Assembly (NCBI GenBank): GCA_026224775.1
Contig: JAMFRP010000015.1
Location: forward strand, 34,431 to 98,430
DNA: 64,000 nt
Origin: Bacteroidota bacterium
Lineage (GTDB): Bacteria; Bacteroidota; Bacteroidia; Sphingobacteriales; Sphingobacteriaceae
Reading direction: 5' to 3'
The position numbers were made by a program, and so were the translations under genes. The notes under the pieces were generated by a model, which saw nothing but the letters and a program-made list of their open reading frames with translations, ran no database searches and was not told where the DNA came from. Each line of letters starts with the position of its first letter. Within the stretch, counting starts at the first letter, position 1. Positions 50,345 to 58,008 of this stretch are shown here, in pieces.

Positions 50345-51901
50345 ATGTCTGAAATATTAGATAAATATAATTTGATTTTTACATACGATAAGGGCAATAC
50401 AACTGTATCATCTATTTATCCCTTATTATCTTATTACCTTAATAATTCTGCGCTTTCGCAGGCGACGGCATTGTATAACGCGTTAAAACATTCAGTTCAG
50501 TATTATAAATCGAAGGAGCGGGATGTGATGTTCGCAAAAGTATTTACCATAAAACTAGCGGGAGATAATGCCCGGATCATTTATAATGACCCTGAAAATC
50601 CTTTAAAATTTCCGGAGACGAGCTTTACACTACCAATTGATGACCTCTTGGCTATTCTTCAAAGTTGGAGCGCGTTTTTGTTTCCATATAAAGTTCGGGA
50701 TGTAACGGTGAAAAATGGGGAAGGTATCATCGATATTATTAGTGATCACTTTGCAAGCGCTTTATTTATTGAAAAACCTGTTGCTGTAGTATGGCCCGAC
50801 TGTGCCGGCAGCATAGGCGAATATTATGCAGTTTCAAGGGAAAGTTATGACCGGCAAAAGGAGCTGACCGCCAATCTCACCCAATTCTTAACAGTTGGTT
50901 CCGATCAGGAAGTCTTTGATGCGGTAACAGTTTTCCTTAATGTTTTTGCAAACGGAAAATACCGGGTGACGATTAGCGCGGCGGATGTAGCTTCAGCCGA
51001 ATTTGCTTATGATGTAAAAATGACTTACGCCGATGGAGCTAATGAAGATAATACGATTACTTATGGTTTTTATGCTTACGGCTACGGAGAAGTACTCCTG
51101 TTTTCACGGTCCATTGACACCATAGATCAAAACCGGGTCGAGGAGTATAAAGAGATCATTAAAAATGGCGGCAGGCCGAAAATAATACTATTTTATGGTT
51201 CGATAGAAGAGTATTCTTATGTGCTAGATGGCCATCATAAGCTGCTTGCCTATCAAGAACTGAGCATTAATGCTCCGGCAGTTATCATTAACAAAGTTGA
51301 ATCGGCAGAAAAACCACAAAAAAGTCTCCTGCCTGAAGTGTTAGATATTTTGAAGCCGGTCGAAGCAATGCATATGATAAAAAATGGAGACCTGACAAAT
51401 CCCGAAGTGTATACTTCCAAAGTAATCACTAGTTATCTGGATAAAATATTAACCAGCGAAAAGAACATTGGTACCACTATAACACGAATGCTTTATAGCG
51501 CCTATCATTCGGCCGATAAAAATTTAAAAGACTGGACAAACGAAAGACTATCTGTGTTACGCAGAAATAAGTATAAAGGTAATGGACAAACCTTATACTA
51601 TACTGACAGTGAAAAGAAATATCATTTTAAAAATCTTTTTATTGAGTCTGACAACGATTTCTTCTTATGGAAAAAAATTTATCTTGAAGATGGAGGGGTG
51701 CCAGCCAATTTAGAAGAACGACAAAAGGAGATATCAGAACGTTATTGTAAACCATATCTGCCAGTGAAAAAAAATAACGATACACTACCTTTGTATATAG
51801 AAGGGCCAAGAACATATCCAGTAACACCTACATCAGCAATAATTGTCAAAATATTACTTATTTCCTTTTTATTGATTTGTCTGATTAGGGCTTGCAAGTA
51901 A
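50345..51901 (+). CDS. Tail-anchored protein with ParB-like motif
   Basis: 518 residues from the ATG at 50345. Residues about 295-330 contain ILFYGSIEEYSYVLDGHHKLLAYQEL, which fits the ParB/sulfiredoxin-type fold core (DGHHRxxA). The remaining parts are not recognised. The C-terminus is a single membrane helix (AIIVKILLISFLLICLI) followed by RACK, suggesting a tail anchor. It follows rtcB after 89 bp and belongs to a group of genes that separates rtcB from the TROVE gene. The function is unknown. Confidence 0.6.
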   Translation: MSEILDKYNLIFTYDKGNTTVSSIYPLLSYYLNNSALSQATALYNALKHSVQYYKSKERDVMFAKVFTIKLAGDNARIIYNDPENPLKFPETSFTLPIDDLLAILQSWSAFLFPYKVRDVTVKNGEGIIDIISDHFASALFIEKPVAVVWPDCAGSIGEYYAVSRESYDRQKELTANLTQFLTVGSDQEVFDAVTVFLNVFANGKYRVTISAADVASAEFAYDVKMTYADGANEDNTITYGFYAYGYGEVLLFSRSIDTIDQNRVEEYKEIIKNGGRPKIILFYGSIEEYSYVLDGHHKLLAYQELSINAPAVIINKVESAEKPQKSLLPEVLDILKPVEAMHMIKNGDLTNPEVYTSKVITSYLDKILTSEKNIGTTITRMLYSAYHSADKNLKDWTNERLSVLRRNKYKGNGQTLYYTDSEKKYHFKNLFIESDNDFFLWKKIYLEDGGVPANLEERQKEISERYCKPYLPVKKNNDTLPLYIEGPRTYPVTPTSAIIVKILLISFLLICLIRACK

Positions 51902-51945
51902 CCATCTTCACCAACAAGCCTTAAAAAACTAAAGAGAACAACCTA

Positions 51946-52446
51946 ATGAAACCTATACCATCAACTGCGGAAATATTGGTTTTTAAAATGATCGGCGAAA
52001 ATGTCAACAAACAATGGATCAATTGGGCTTATGAAATGCTTTTGGCTGGATTTGAAACAGAAAACTTAATTCAGCTTGCAGGCGAACTTGAACCATATAA
52101 CCAATTTGAATTACAAAGACTAACCGATAAGATATTTAAGGAGTTAAACTTAAAATGGGACAACGAAGAACAGATTTATAAAAACTACGCCTGCTATCTA
52201 ATTGGACAGGCGCTTGACGGCAAAATCCAAAATGTAAACGTGCTGAATATTTTAAAAGACGTTTACATAGGCGCAAAATATGAACCACCTTACCGTGATT
52301 TTTACGCTTTGTATTATGCTCAGGATGATCTTAGGTACTCAGAAAACCAATGGTATTGGCCCGGAGCTACGGGAGAAAATATTAATACGATAATTAAAGA
52401 ATGTTTTATCAAGTGGACAACCGAATGTGAGCAGGACTTTGGATAG
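51946..52446 (+). CDS. Hypothetical helical protein
   Basis: 166 residues, cytoplasmic and largely helical (NVNKQWINWAYEMLLAGFETENLIQLAGELEPYNQFELQRLTDKIFKEL). It ends with an aromatic-rich part (YEPPYRDFYALYYAQDDLRY). I recognise no domain. The length and composition are compatible with an immunity protein of a polymorphic toxin, but no toxin gene is adjacent, so this is only a possibility. Confidence 0.6.
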   Translation: MKPIPSTAEILVFKMIGENVNKQWINWAYEMLLAGFETENLIQLAGELEPYNQFELQRLTDKIFKELNLKWDNEEQIYKNYACYLIGQALDGKIQNVNVLNILKDVYIGAKYEPPYRDFYALYYAQDDLRYSENQWYWPGATGENINTIIKECFIKWTTECEQDFG

Positions 52447-52578
52447 CAAATATTAGAAAATGCACATGCATACGCTAGCTGTGGGGCAGTGTTTACAAGA
52501 TTATATCAGACCGACACATTATACAAATCCGAAAGGTTATTTATATTCACAAAATATTTACCAACCTTTTCGCCATTA

Positions 52579-53403
52579 ATGAAAAAGCTGTTTACATTGA
52601 TTACCCTATTTATACTGGCACAAAACGCAATAGCACAAAAAAATGACCTGAAACAAATTGCTGATAGCATTAAGAAAGAGGGGGAAATGCTTTATCATTC
52701 CGAATGGGCATCGGGTCATAGTACACAGATTTTCGCCTCCGGTTTTGGCGCGAAGAAACTTCTATCTGGTGGATATTTTTCTTATGAGACTAAAAAAGAA
52801 ATGACCACTATCTTTTTTTCTAAAAATGAGGATCCAGTAGTATTGGCGACCGTTAACTTCGATCATGGTTTAGACTCGTCTCAATACAGTATAGACACTA
52901 CTACAAGAAAATTCAACGAAAATGAAAAAGAGTACTACACCATCCGGTCAAAAGCTGCGCAAGCTGTTTTAAACGATACGCTTTTTAAATTTTATCAACA
53001 TACTAGTTTAAATCTTGTTCCTATTATAAAAGATGGGACAAAAAGAGTGTATGTCATCACAGCGCAAACAGCACCGGATGAAGTGTTATTAGGAAATGAT
53101 TACCTGATCAGTTTCAACAAAGACAATGATATAATTAAAAAAACAAAGCTTCATAACAATCTTATCCCCCTGGGAACTGGCGGTCAAGATGCGATAAAAG
53201 CCTCCTCACATCAACATTTAGGTGAAACAAGTCCTTTTATTACCGCGACAGATATTTGTGCATTTAAATTATGGAAGGGAAAGACAACCTGGGTGATCAG
53301 TTTCGTTGTCTCAGCTGGCTATGTATCTGCATGGTACTTTGACGATGAATCTTTAGAAATTTTCACTCAGGCCGAATTCGAAAAAAAAATGAAAAACAAA
53401 TAG
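52579..53403 (+). CDS. Exported hypothetical protein
   Basis: 274 residues from the ATG at 52579, where a signal peptide begins (MKKLFTLITLFILAQNAIAQ); the longer in-frame extension to 52489 has no signal and is rejected. The mature protein is mixed alpha/beta (LLSGGYFSYETKKEMTTIFF, RVYVITAQTAPDEVLLGNDYLISF, SSHQHLGETSPFITATDICAF). No family is recognised. It is probably periplasmic or outer-membrane associated. Confidence 0.65.
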   Translation: MKKLFTLITLFILAQNAIAQKNDLKQIADSIKKEGEMLYHSEWASGHSTQIFASGFGAKKLLSGGYFSYETKKEMTTIFFSKNEDPVVLATVNFDHGLDSSQYSIDTTTRKFNENEKEYYTIRSKAAQAVLNDTLFKFYQHTSLNLVPIIKDGTKRVYVITAQTAPDEVLLGNDYLISFNKDNDIIKKTKLHNNLIPLGTGGQDAIKASSHQHLGETSPFITATDICAFKLWKGKTTWVISFVVSAGYVSAWYFDDESLEIFTQAEFEKKMKNK

Positions 53404-53499
53404 CATAAAATTATTCACTCCCCGCTCCCGCGAGTTTAGCGCAGCGTAACTCGTGGTGGCTAATTGTTGAAGATTATAATCTTATGTCCGATTAAACTT

Positions 53500-54060
53500 T
53501 CACTGCACCTGCCTCATGATCCTGAACATTTCAGGATATTCAACAGCATATTTAATTTCAAATTTCTGTCCTTCTATAAAATCCCCATCATTCTCATCCC
53601 ACGAATAGCTGATAGATTGTCCGTCTTCAGTTTTATACACAAAAATGGCGTGGTAGTGTGTGCCGCTTCTTCCCTGGCTGGTTTCTATTCTGTTTATTTG
53701 CGCCACAGTAATTTTAGTGGGGCCATTCTGCAATATATTGTTCTTTCTGTTTTTAGCCATGTGCCATATATAAACCATATTAAACCCCATAATTGCAACT
53801 ACTATTACATAAGCAAAAAATTTAGCAACTGCTTGTTGCAGTGATTTTACCTTATCTTCGCTAAACGGAATCTTTTTAGCATCAACTATTGTTCCTTTTA
53901 TTACCTGCATAAAAAGAATCATCCATCCCAAAAAAATCAACAGATAAACTATTACAAATATATATTCACTGTTTCTGTAATCTTCAAGATACATCAAAAC
54001 AGAGCCGGCAAAAACCATGGTAATACCAATTACCCAAAAGTTTATTTTAGATGTGTTCAT
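53500..54060 (-). CDS. DUF3592-like membrane protein
   Basis: 186 residues with three membrane segments (about 8-25, 34-52 and 82-103) and an extracytoplasmic C-terminal domain (ITVAQINRIETSQGRSGTHYHAIFVYKTEDGQSISYSW...EGQKFEIKYAVEYPEMFRI), which has the strand pattern of DUF3592 proteins. Its start overlaps the stop of the 54060-54578 gene by one base, so the two form an operon. The role is unknown. Confidence 0.6.
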   Translation of the reverse strand: MNTSKINFWVIGITMVFAGSVLMYLEDYRNSEYIFVIVYLLIFLGWMILFMQVIKGTIVDAKKIPFSEDKVKSLQQAVAKFFAYVIVVAIMGFNMVYIWHMAKNRKNNILQNGPTKITVAQINRIETSQGRSGTHYHAIFVYKTEDGQSISYSWDENDGDFIEGQKFEIKYAVEYPEMFRIMRQVQ

Positions 54061-54578
54061 TAAATAAGTGGATCAAAAGTTTTAACTACAACTGGATCTT
54101 GGGCATCCATAAACATCTTAGCTCTGCCAAACAAACAAATTTTACCTACTGTATCAAATACATTGTGCTGGCCTTTTCCGTTTATTAAAACCTCATCGGT
54201 GCAAACGCCTTGAAGGTGGTTTTTATCGATATAATCCCAATTGTCAGCTATTTCTTCCTTAAAAACAATATTAAATGCAGGCTTTCTATATTCAATTAAA
54301 TAATTCCCTTCAGACATTATCCTTGGGTTAAAATCTGCGTGAAAATTATAGACCTGATTTAATATATTTTTTGCTTCTACTTCAATATTGTCAACCCTGA
54401 TGGTTAAAAATACTACAGTGCCAAACTTAAATACCGCCAACTGCAATTTACTGCCAGTATAATATTTAGTTGTGTTTGTAATTTTATCAATATCATTTGG
54501 TGTATTTGGCCGCCATTGTGGTAGAGGAGGAAATTGCTTTTTGTCAACTGTCTTAAAAAGGTTCTTAAACAAGCCCAT
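54060..54578 (-). CDS. Hypothetical cytoplasmic protein
   Basis: 172 residues without signal or membrane segments. The readable core is KLQLAVFKFGTVVFLTIRVDNIEVEAKNILNQVYNFHADFNPRIMSEGNYLIEY. I do not recognise the family; similar small proteins occur as immunity-like genes in Bacteroidota accessory regions. It is coupled to the membrane protein at 53500-54060 and is transcribed away from the TROVE gene, with the operator at 54647 in between. Confidence 0.55.
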   Translation of the reverse strand: MGLFKNLFKTVDKKQFPPLPQWRPNTPNDIDKITNTTKYYTGSKLQLAVFKFGTVVFLTIRVDNIEVEAKNILNQVYNFHADFNPRIMSEGNYLIEYRKPAFNIVFKEEIADNWDYIDKNHLQGVCTDEVLINGKGQHNVFDTVGKICLFGRAKMFMDAQDPVVVKTFDPLI

Positions 54579-54646
54579 AGGTAAGGTTTATAGCGCAATA
54601 TTGGAATAATAGCCGAAACCTTTTACTTTTTTTAAAAATAATTCCT

Positions 54647-54684
54647 ACTGCGCAAATACACTGCGCAGTGTCCATATTTCTTTG
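54647..54684 (+). promoter_or_regulatory. Palindromic operator and promoter region of the TROVE gene
   Basis: ACTGCGCA (54647-54654), AATACAC, TGCGCAGT (54662-54669), then TTTCTTTG (54677-54684), one base off TAnnTTTG. The core and flanks match 48656-48678. There is no TTG at -33, where the operator lies instead, suggesting activation by the bound regulator. Confidence 0.8.
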
Positions 54685-54702
54685 TATCAACATTAAAGAA
54701 AA

Positions 54703-54710
54703 AAGGAGGT
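54703..54710 (+). promoter_or_regulatory. Perfect Shine-Dalgarno of the TROVE gene
   Basis: AAGGAGGT, fully complementary to the 16S 3' end, 5 nt before the ATG at 54716. Bacteroidota genes generally lack such sites because their anti-SD is held by ribosomal proteins. It fixes the start and excludes an upstream in-frame start at 54668 that would overlap the operator. Confidence 0.85.
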
Positions 54711-54715
54711 TTACA

Positions 54716-56299
54716 ATGAAATTCAACCTGTTAAGCAAATTAAAAAACCAGACCGTCAATCACGCGGATGCCAAGGCGTTTACGCTATCGCCGGAAATGG
54801 AACTATATACCGCTGTGGTTACCTGGAGCTTAAACGACTCTTTTTATGAAAAGGACGAGGCGCGTTTAGTGCGCCTGCAAAAATTGATCACCGCGTGCGA
54901 CCCTGTGTTTGTGGGTAAACTGGCTGTATATGCCCGCACCAAAATGTATATGCGTTCGGTACCGTTGGTGCTGGTTACCGAGTTGGCTAAGCTGCACTCG
55001 GGCGACGATTTGGTCGCCCGGGTTACCGATGGCGTAATCGGCCGTGCCGATGAGATCACCGAGCTATTGGCCTGCTACGAATTGCTGAACGAGCGTAAAG
55101 GCACAAAAAAGCTGAACCGCCTGAGCAAGCAATTGCAAAAAGGTTTGTCAACAGCGTTTAATCGTTTCGACGAATACCAGTTTGGGAAATACAACCGTGA
55201 TGGCGCCATCAAATTGCGCGATGCCTTGTTTTTGGTTCACCCGAAAGCGAAGGACGAGTTGCAGCAAGTGCTGTTCAATAAAATAGTGAACGGCGACCTG
55301 CAAATCCCTTACACCTGGGAAACCGAGCTGTCGGCATTAGGGCAACTAAACTTTGATAGCGACGAGGCTAAAGCCATAGCGTTCTGCGCCAAATGGGAAG
55401 AACTGATTGACAGCGGCAAGCTGGGCTACATGGCCCTGTTGCGTAACCTACGCAACATACAGGAAGCCGGCGTAAGCTACGCGCATTTTGAAAAGGTATG
55501 CACCCGTTTGGCTAACGCTGATGAGGTTGCTAAGGCAAAGCAGTTTCCATTCCGTTATTTGGCGGCGTATCGCGAGCTGATAAATCCGGCTGTTACCAAA
55601 GTACCTGCGCAAAGCCTGGTTAAAAAGCTGACTGTTTTAATGCAGGGCCAAAACAAAGGTTACACCGGCGAGTTACTGGATGCTTTGGAAAAAGCAGTAC
55701 AGGCAAGTGCTGCCAATGTCAAAGGCTTCGGCTATGAAAACCATGTGCTGTTAGCATGCGACGTTTCGGGATCGATGCAGACACCTGTATCGGCAAAATC
55801 TAAGATCTTGCTGTACGATGTGGGTTTGATGCTGGCCATGCTGTTGCAAAGCCGTTGTAAAAACGTGGAGGTGGGTATGTTTGGTGACAAATGGAAAACC
55901 ATAGTTGTACCACGTAATAACATATTAGGTAACGTACAGGAGTTTTATCGCCGCGAGGGCGAGGTGGGTTATGCCACCAATGGCTACCTGGTTATCAAGG
56001 ATATATTACATCGCAGGGTACAAATGGACAAGGTATTTTTATTCACCGACGCCCAGTTATGGAACAGCAATAACACTGCCGACCATATCCAAACCCTGTG
56101 GTTACGCTACAAGGCCGAGGTATCGCCAAATGCGAAACTCTACCTGTTCGACCTGAAGGGTTACGGACAAGCGCCTTTGCAAATATTGCGCAGTGATGTT
56201 TACCTGGTAGCGGGTTGGAGCGACAAAGTTTTTGAGGTGTTAGCTGCTTTGGAAAACGGAGGTTCGGCGTTAGATGCCATCAATAACATAGAATTATAA
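54716..56299 (+). CDS. rsr: Ro60-like TROVE/vWA protein (Rsr)
   Basis: 527 residues. The N-terminal TROVE ring (about 15-330) includes FTLSPEMELYTAVVTWSLNDSFYE, VGKLAVYARTKMYMRSVPLVLVTEL and GYMALLRNLRNIQEAGV. The C-terminal von Willebrand A domain carries an intact MIDAS DVSGS in LLACDVSGSMQT, with later MFGDKWKT and LFTDAQLW. Ro rings bind misfolded RNA ends in the central hole and Y RNAs on the outside, and the Y RNA tethers Ro to PNPase. Seven Y-RNA-like units follow directly, which strongly supports the assignment. Confidence 0.96.
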   Translation: MKFNLLSKLKNQTVNHADAKAFTLSPEMELYTAVVTWSLNDSFYEKDEARLVRLQKLITACDPVFVGKLAVYARTKMYMRSVPLVLVTELAKLHSGDDLVARVTDGVIGRADEITELLACYELLNERKGTKKLNRLSKQLQKGLSTAFNRFDEYQFGKYNRDGAIKLRDALFLVHPKAKDELQQVLFNKIVNGDLQIPYTWETELSALGQLNFDSDEAKAIAFCAKWEELIDSGKLGYMALLRNLRNIQEAGVSYAHFEKVCTRLANADEVAKAKQFPFRYLAAYRELINPAVTKVPAQSLVKKLTVLMQGQNKGYTGELLDALEKAVQASAANVKGFGYENHVLLACDVSGSMQTPVSAKSKILLYDVGLMLAMLLQSRCKNVEVGMFGDKWKTIVVPRNNILGNVQEFYRREGEVGYATNGYLVIKDILHRRVQMDKVFLFTDAQLWNSNNTADHIQTLWLRYKAEVSPNAKLYLFDLKGYGQAPLQILRSDVYLVAGWSDKVFEVLAALENGGSALDAINNIEL

Positions 56300-56301
56300 A
56301 T

Positions 56302-56332
56302 AAAGCGTGGGGAAGCTAACGCCCCATGCTTT
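56302..56332 (+). other. Hairpin between TROVE gene and Y-RNA array
   Basis: AAAGCGTGGGG (56302-56312) pairs with CCCCATGCTTT (56322-56332), one G-U. It is followed by AAAAAG rather than U, so it looks like an RNA boundary or processing hairpin, not a terminator. Confidence 0.6.
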
Positions 56333-56347
56333 AAAAAGAAATTAAAA

Positions 56348-56473
56348 TATAAGGATGCCGTAGAATCGGGTTACTTCGCACTGGTTGGGGGTGGGCAGTG
56401 TGGCGCAAGCTATGCTGTGGGTTCGAGTCCCAAAAGCGGTCCCCCGTCCCGCGTTCGCCTGTTGCTCCTTATA
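56348..56473 (+). ncRNA. Y-RNA-like transcript 1
   Basis: Ends pair over 8 bp (TATAAGGA at 56348-56355, TCCTTATA at 56466-56473). It has the shared 5' motif GATGCCGTAG...TTACTTCG and the 3' motif TTGCT. The centre has a tRNA-like T arm, TGGGTTCGAGTCCCA. It is about 126 nt long and is the first of seven tandem units after the TROVE gene. Confidence 0.8.
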
Positions 56474-56479
56474 AAATAT

Positions 56480-56580
56480 AAAAGAAGGTGTCGTAAATAA
56501 GTCTTACTTCGACCGGGACCTGTTGGCGGGCATAGCTACGCGCAGGTAATGAATGGCTTATTGCTATTAGCCCTTCTTTT
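56480..56580 (+). ncRNA. Y-RNA-like transcript 2
   Basis: The terminal helix is AAAGAAGG (56481-56488) with CCTTCTTT (56572-56579). It has the 5' motif GTGTCGTAA...TTACTTCG, a second helix AATAAGTC with GGCTTATT, and 3' TTGCT. The centre is short and lacks a T arm, so it may keep Ro binding without the tRNA-like module. Confidence 0.8.
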
Positions 56581-56597
56581 TAAAGAAATTAAAAATA

Positions 56598-56745
56598 AAA
56601 AAGGTGTCGTAGATGAGTGTTACTTCGCATTTAACGTTCAGGTCGCCGGTTCAAGTACGGTCATTGGTTTATGCCAATGTAGCTCAGTTTGGTTAGAGCA
56701 GGAGCACCGCAAGGTGCATTTCACTTGTTGCTTTTTACCCTTTTT
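56598..56745 (+). ncRNA. Y-RNA-like transcript 3 with permuted tRNA-like domain
   Basis: The terminal helix is AAAAAGG (56598-56604) with CCTTTTT (56739-56745). It has the 5' motif GTGTCGTAG...TTACTTCG. The centre reads, in order, a T-arm-like segment (CCGGTTCAAGTACGG), a closed acceptor-like stem (CATTGG 56662-56667 with CCAATG 56674-56679), a D arm (TAGCTCAGTTTGGTTAGAGCA with the first base at 56680), and a GCAA tetraloop hairpin (GCACC-GCAA-GGTGC, 56704-56717). This is a circular permutation of a tRNA, as described for YrlA-type Y RNAs. Confidence 0.85.
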
Positions 56746-56759
56746 AAGAAACTAAAATA

Positions 56760-56880
56760 TTAAGGTGCCGTAAAATATGCGCTACTTCGTGTCGCCGGTT
56801 AGATCCCGGCCTTTGGAAGTAAATCCCATTGTAGCTCAGTTGGTAGAGCAGTGCAAACGCATATTGGCTATCGCCCTTAA
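56760..56880 (+). ncRNA. Y-RNA-like transcript 4 with permuted tRNA-like domain
   Basis: The terminal helix is TTAAGG (56760-56765) with CCTTAA (56875-56880). The second helix AATATGCG (56774-56781) pairs perfectly with CGCATATT (56858-56865). The T arm GCCGG-TTAGATC-CCGGC precedes a D arm GTAGCTCAGTTGGTAGAGC, again in permuted order. The 5' motif is GTGCCGTAA...CTACTTCG. Confidence 0.85.
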
Positions 56881-56885
56881 GAAAT

Positions 56886-56959
56886 AAAGAAGATGCCGTA
56901 GACCAGCGTTACTTCAACCTGTCACGTTTAATACGCTTACCCGATTATTGCTCTTCTTT
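56886..56959 (+). ncRNA. Y-RNA-like transcript 5 (minimal)
   Basis: At 74 nt this is the shortest unit. The terminal helix is AAAGAAGA (56886-56893) with TCTTCTTT (56952-56959), the second helix AGCGT with ACGCT, the 5' motif GATGCCGTAG...TTACTTCA, and the 3' motif TTGCT. There is no tRNA-like module: it is just the Ro-binding stem with a short loop. Confidence 0.78.
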
Positions 56960-56976
56960 TTAAAATACCTAAACCT

Positions 56977-57112
56977 AAAAAAGGTGCCGTAAACTGGTGA
57001 TACTTCGGTATGATGTTCCCTACGGGGAAAGGTGCAGATTCGAGTTCTGCCTGCAAGTAATTGTAGTAGTCTAAATCTAAAAAATCTCACCGGTTGCTTT
57101 TTGCCCTTTTTT
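56977..57112 (+). ncRNA. Y-RNA-like transcript 6
   Basis: The terminal helix is AAAAAAGG (56977-56984) with CCTTTTTT (57105-57112). The second helix ACTGGTGA (56993-57000) pairs with TCACCGGT (57087-57094). The centre has a hairpin (TTCCC-TAC-GGGGAA) and a perfect T arm GCAGA-TTCGAGT-TCTGC. Confidence 0.82.
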
Positions 57113-57120
57113 TAAAAAAT

Positions 57121-57224
57121 AATGAAAGATGTCGTAGGCGGGTGATACTTCGCCCGGTTGAATGCCGCAAAAGCGGTACAGGTTCGAATCCTGAAAGCCA
57201 CCTGCCGCTTGTTGCTCTTTCATT
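57121..57224 (+). ncRNA. Y-RNA-like transcript 7
   Basis: The terminal helix is AATGAAAGA (57121-57129) with TCTTTCATT (57216-57224). The second helix is GCGGGTG with CACCTGC. The centre has a hairpin CCGC-AAAA-GCGG and a T arm CAGG-TTCGAAT-CCTG. It is the last unit, ending 28 bp before the first RlaP gene. Confidence 0.82.
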
Positions 57225-57252
57225 TATATTTTGTAATCTTATATTATTAATC

Positions 57253-58008
57253 ATGACTGAGACTATCCTTCAAAAACTGCTCGAGCTGGAGCAGACTGAA
57301 AATATAAAAATACTGTACGCCTGCGAATCAGGTAGCCGGGCATGGGGCTTTGCTTCGCCCGATAGTGATTTTGATGTATGCTTTATATACGCGAGGCCAG
57401 TAAACGATTACCTGGGTATAACAGACCTACCCGATAATGTGGGGTTGCCTGTTAACGAGGTACTGGATATAGGCGGTTGGGACATCAAAAAATCATTAAA
57501 ACTATTTCTGAAATCAAATAGTACATTGTACGAATGGCTGCAATCGCCAATAACATATCAGGAAGATTCTGCTTTTGCTGATGATCTGCGTAAGCTGATG
57601 TCGCAATACTTTTCATTACGCTCCGGCGCTAACCACTATCTGTCGATGGCACATAATACACTTCGGGACGATCTGCAAACCGAACAGGTAAAGCTGAAGC
57701 GCTACTTTTATGCACTTCGCCCGGCATTGGCTTGCTTGTGGATCGTTATGAAGCAAACCGTCCCGCCTATGGAATTTGATAAACTGCGGATTGTTATAAC
57801 TGACTATGAAGTTCAAAACGCTATCGATGAGCTGCTGGAAAGGAAAAAGACAGCCGATGAAAAAGCTTTGATAACACCTGTCCCGGTGCTTAACCAATGG
57901 CTAAGTGATACACTTGACTGGTGCAAAGAGCGTATACCTGCGCTTCCATCCGAAAAGAAGTACCCGGACGAATTGAATAATATCTTTAGAAAGTATATCC
58001 AGCTATGA
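57253..58008 (+). CDS. RlaP/YcgL-type nucleotidyltransferase 1
   Basis: 251 residues from the ATG at 57253; an in-frame extension to 57094 would run back through a Y-RNA unit and is rejected. The polymerase-beta-superfamily core is at the N-terminus: YACESGSRAWGFASPDSDFDVCFIY (GS and SDxD), followed by IGGWDIKKSLKLFLKSNSTLYEWLQSP, typical of PF10127. Proteins of this family accompany RtcB, Ro and other RNA-repair genes and are predicted to act on RNA ends. It overlaps the next gene by 4 bp. Confidence 0.88.
   Translation: MTETILQKLLELEQTENIKILYACESGSRAWGFASPDSDFDVCFIYARPVNDYLGITDLPDNVGLPVNEVLDIGGWDIKKSLKLFLKSNSTLYEWLQSPITYQEDSAFADDLRKLMSQYFSLRSGANHYLSMAHNTLRDDLQTEQVKLKRYFYALRPALACLWIVMKQTVPPMEFDKLRIVITDYEVQNAIDELLERKKTADEKALITPVPVLNQWLSDTLDWCKERIPALPSEKKYPDELNNIFRKYIQL

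Noticed and set aside
56549..56755. 68-codon plus-strand frame in the Y-RNA array
   Set aside because: It runs through two structured RNA units and has no coding character.
56348..57224. CRISPR array or true tRNA genes in the repeated region after Ro60
   Set aside because: Repeat units are of different length with variable centres and paired ends, no cas genes are near, and the tRNA-like pieces are permuted or lack an acceptor and anticodon arm, so they are Y-RNA-like instead.
57094..57252. N-terminal extension of the first RlaP gene
   Set aside because: It would translate through Y-RNA unit 7; the family start MTETILQK at 57253 fits better.
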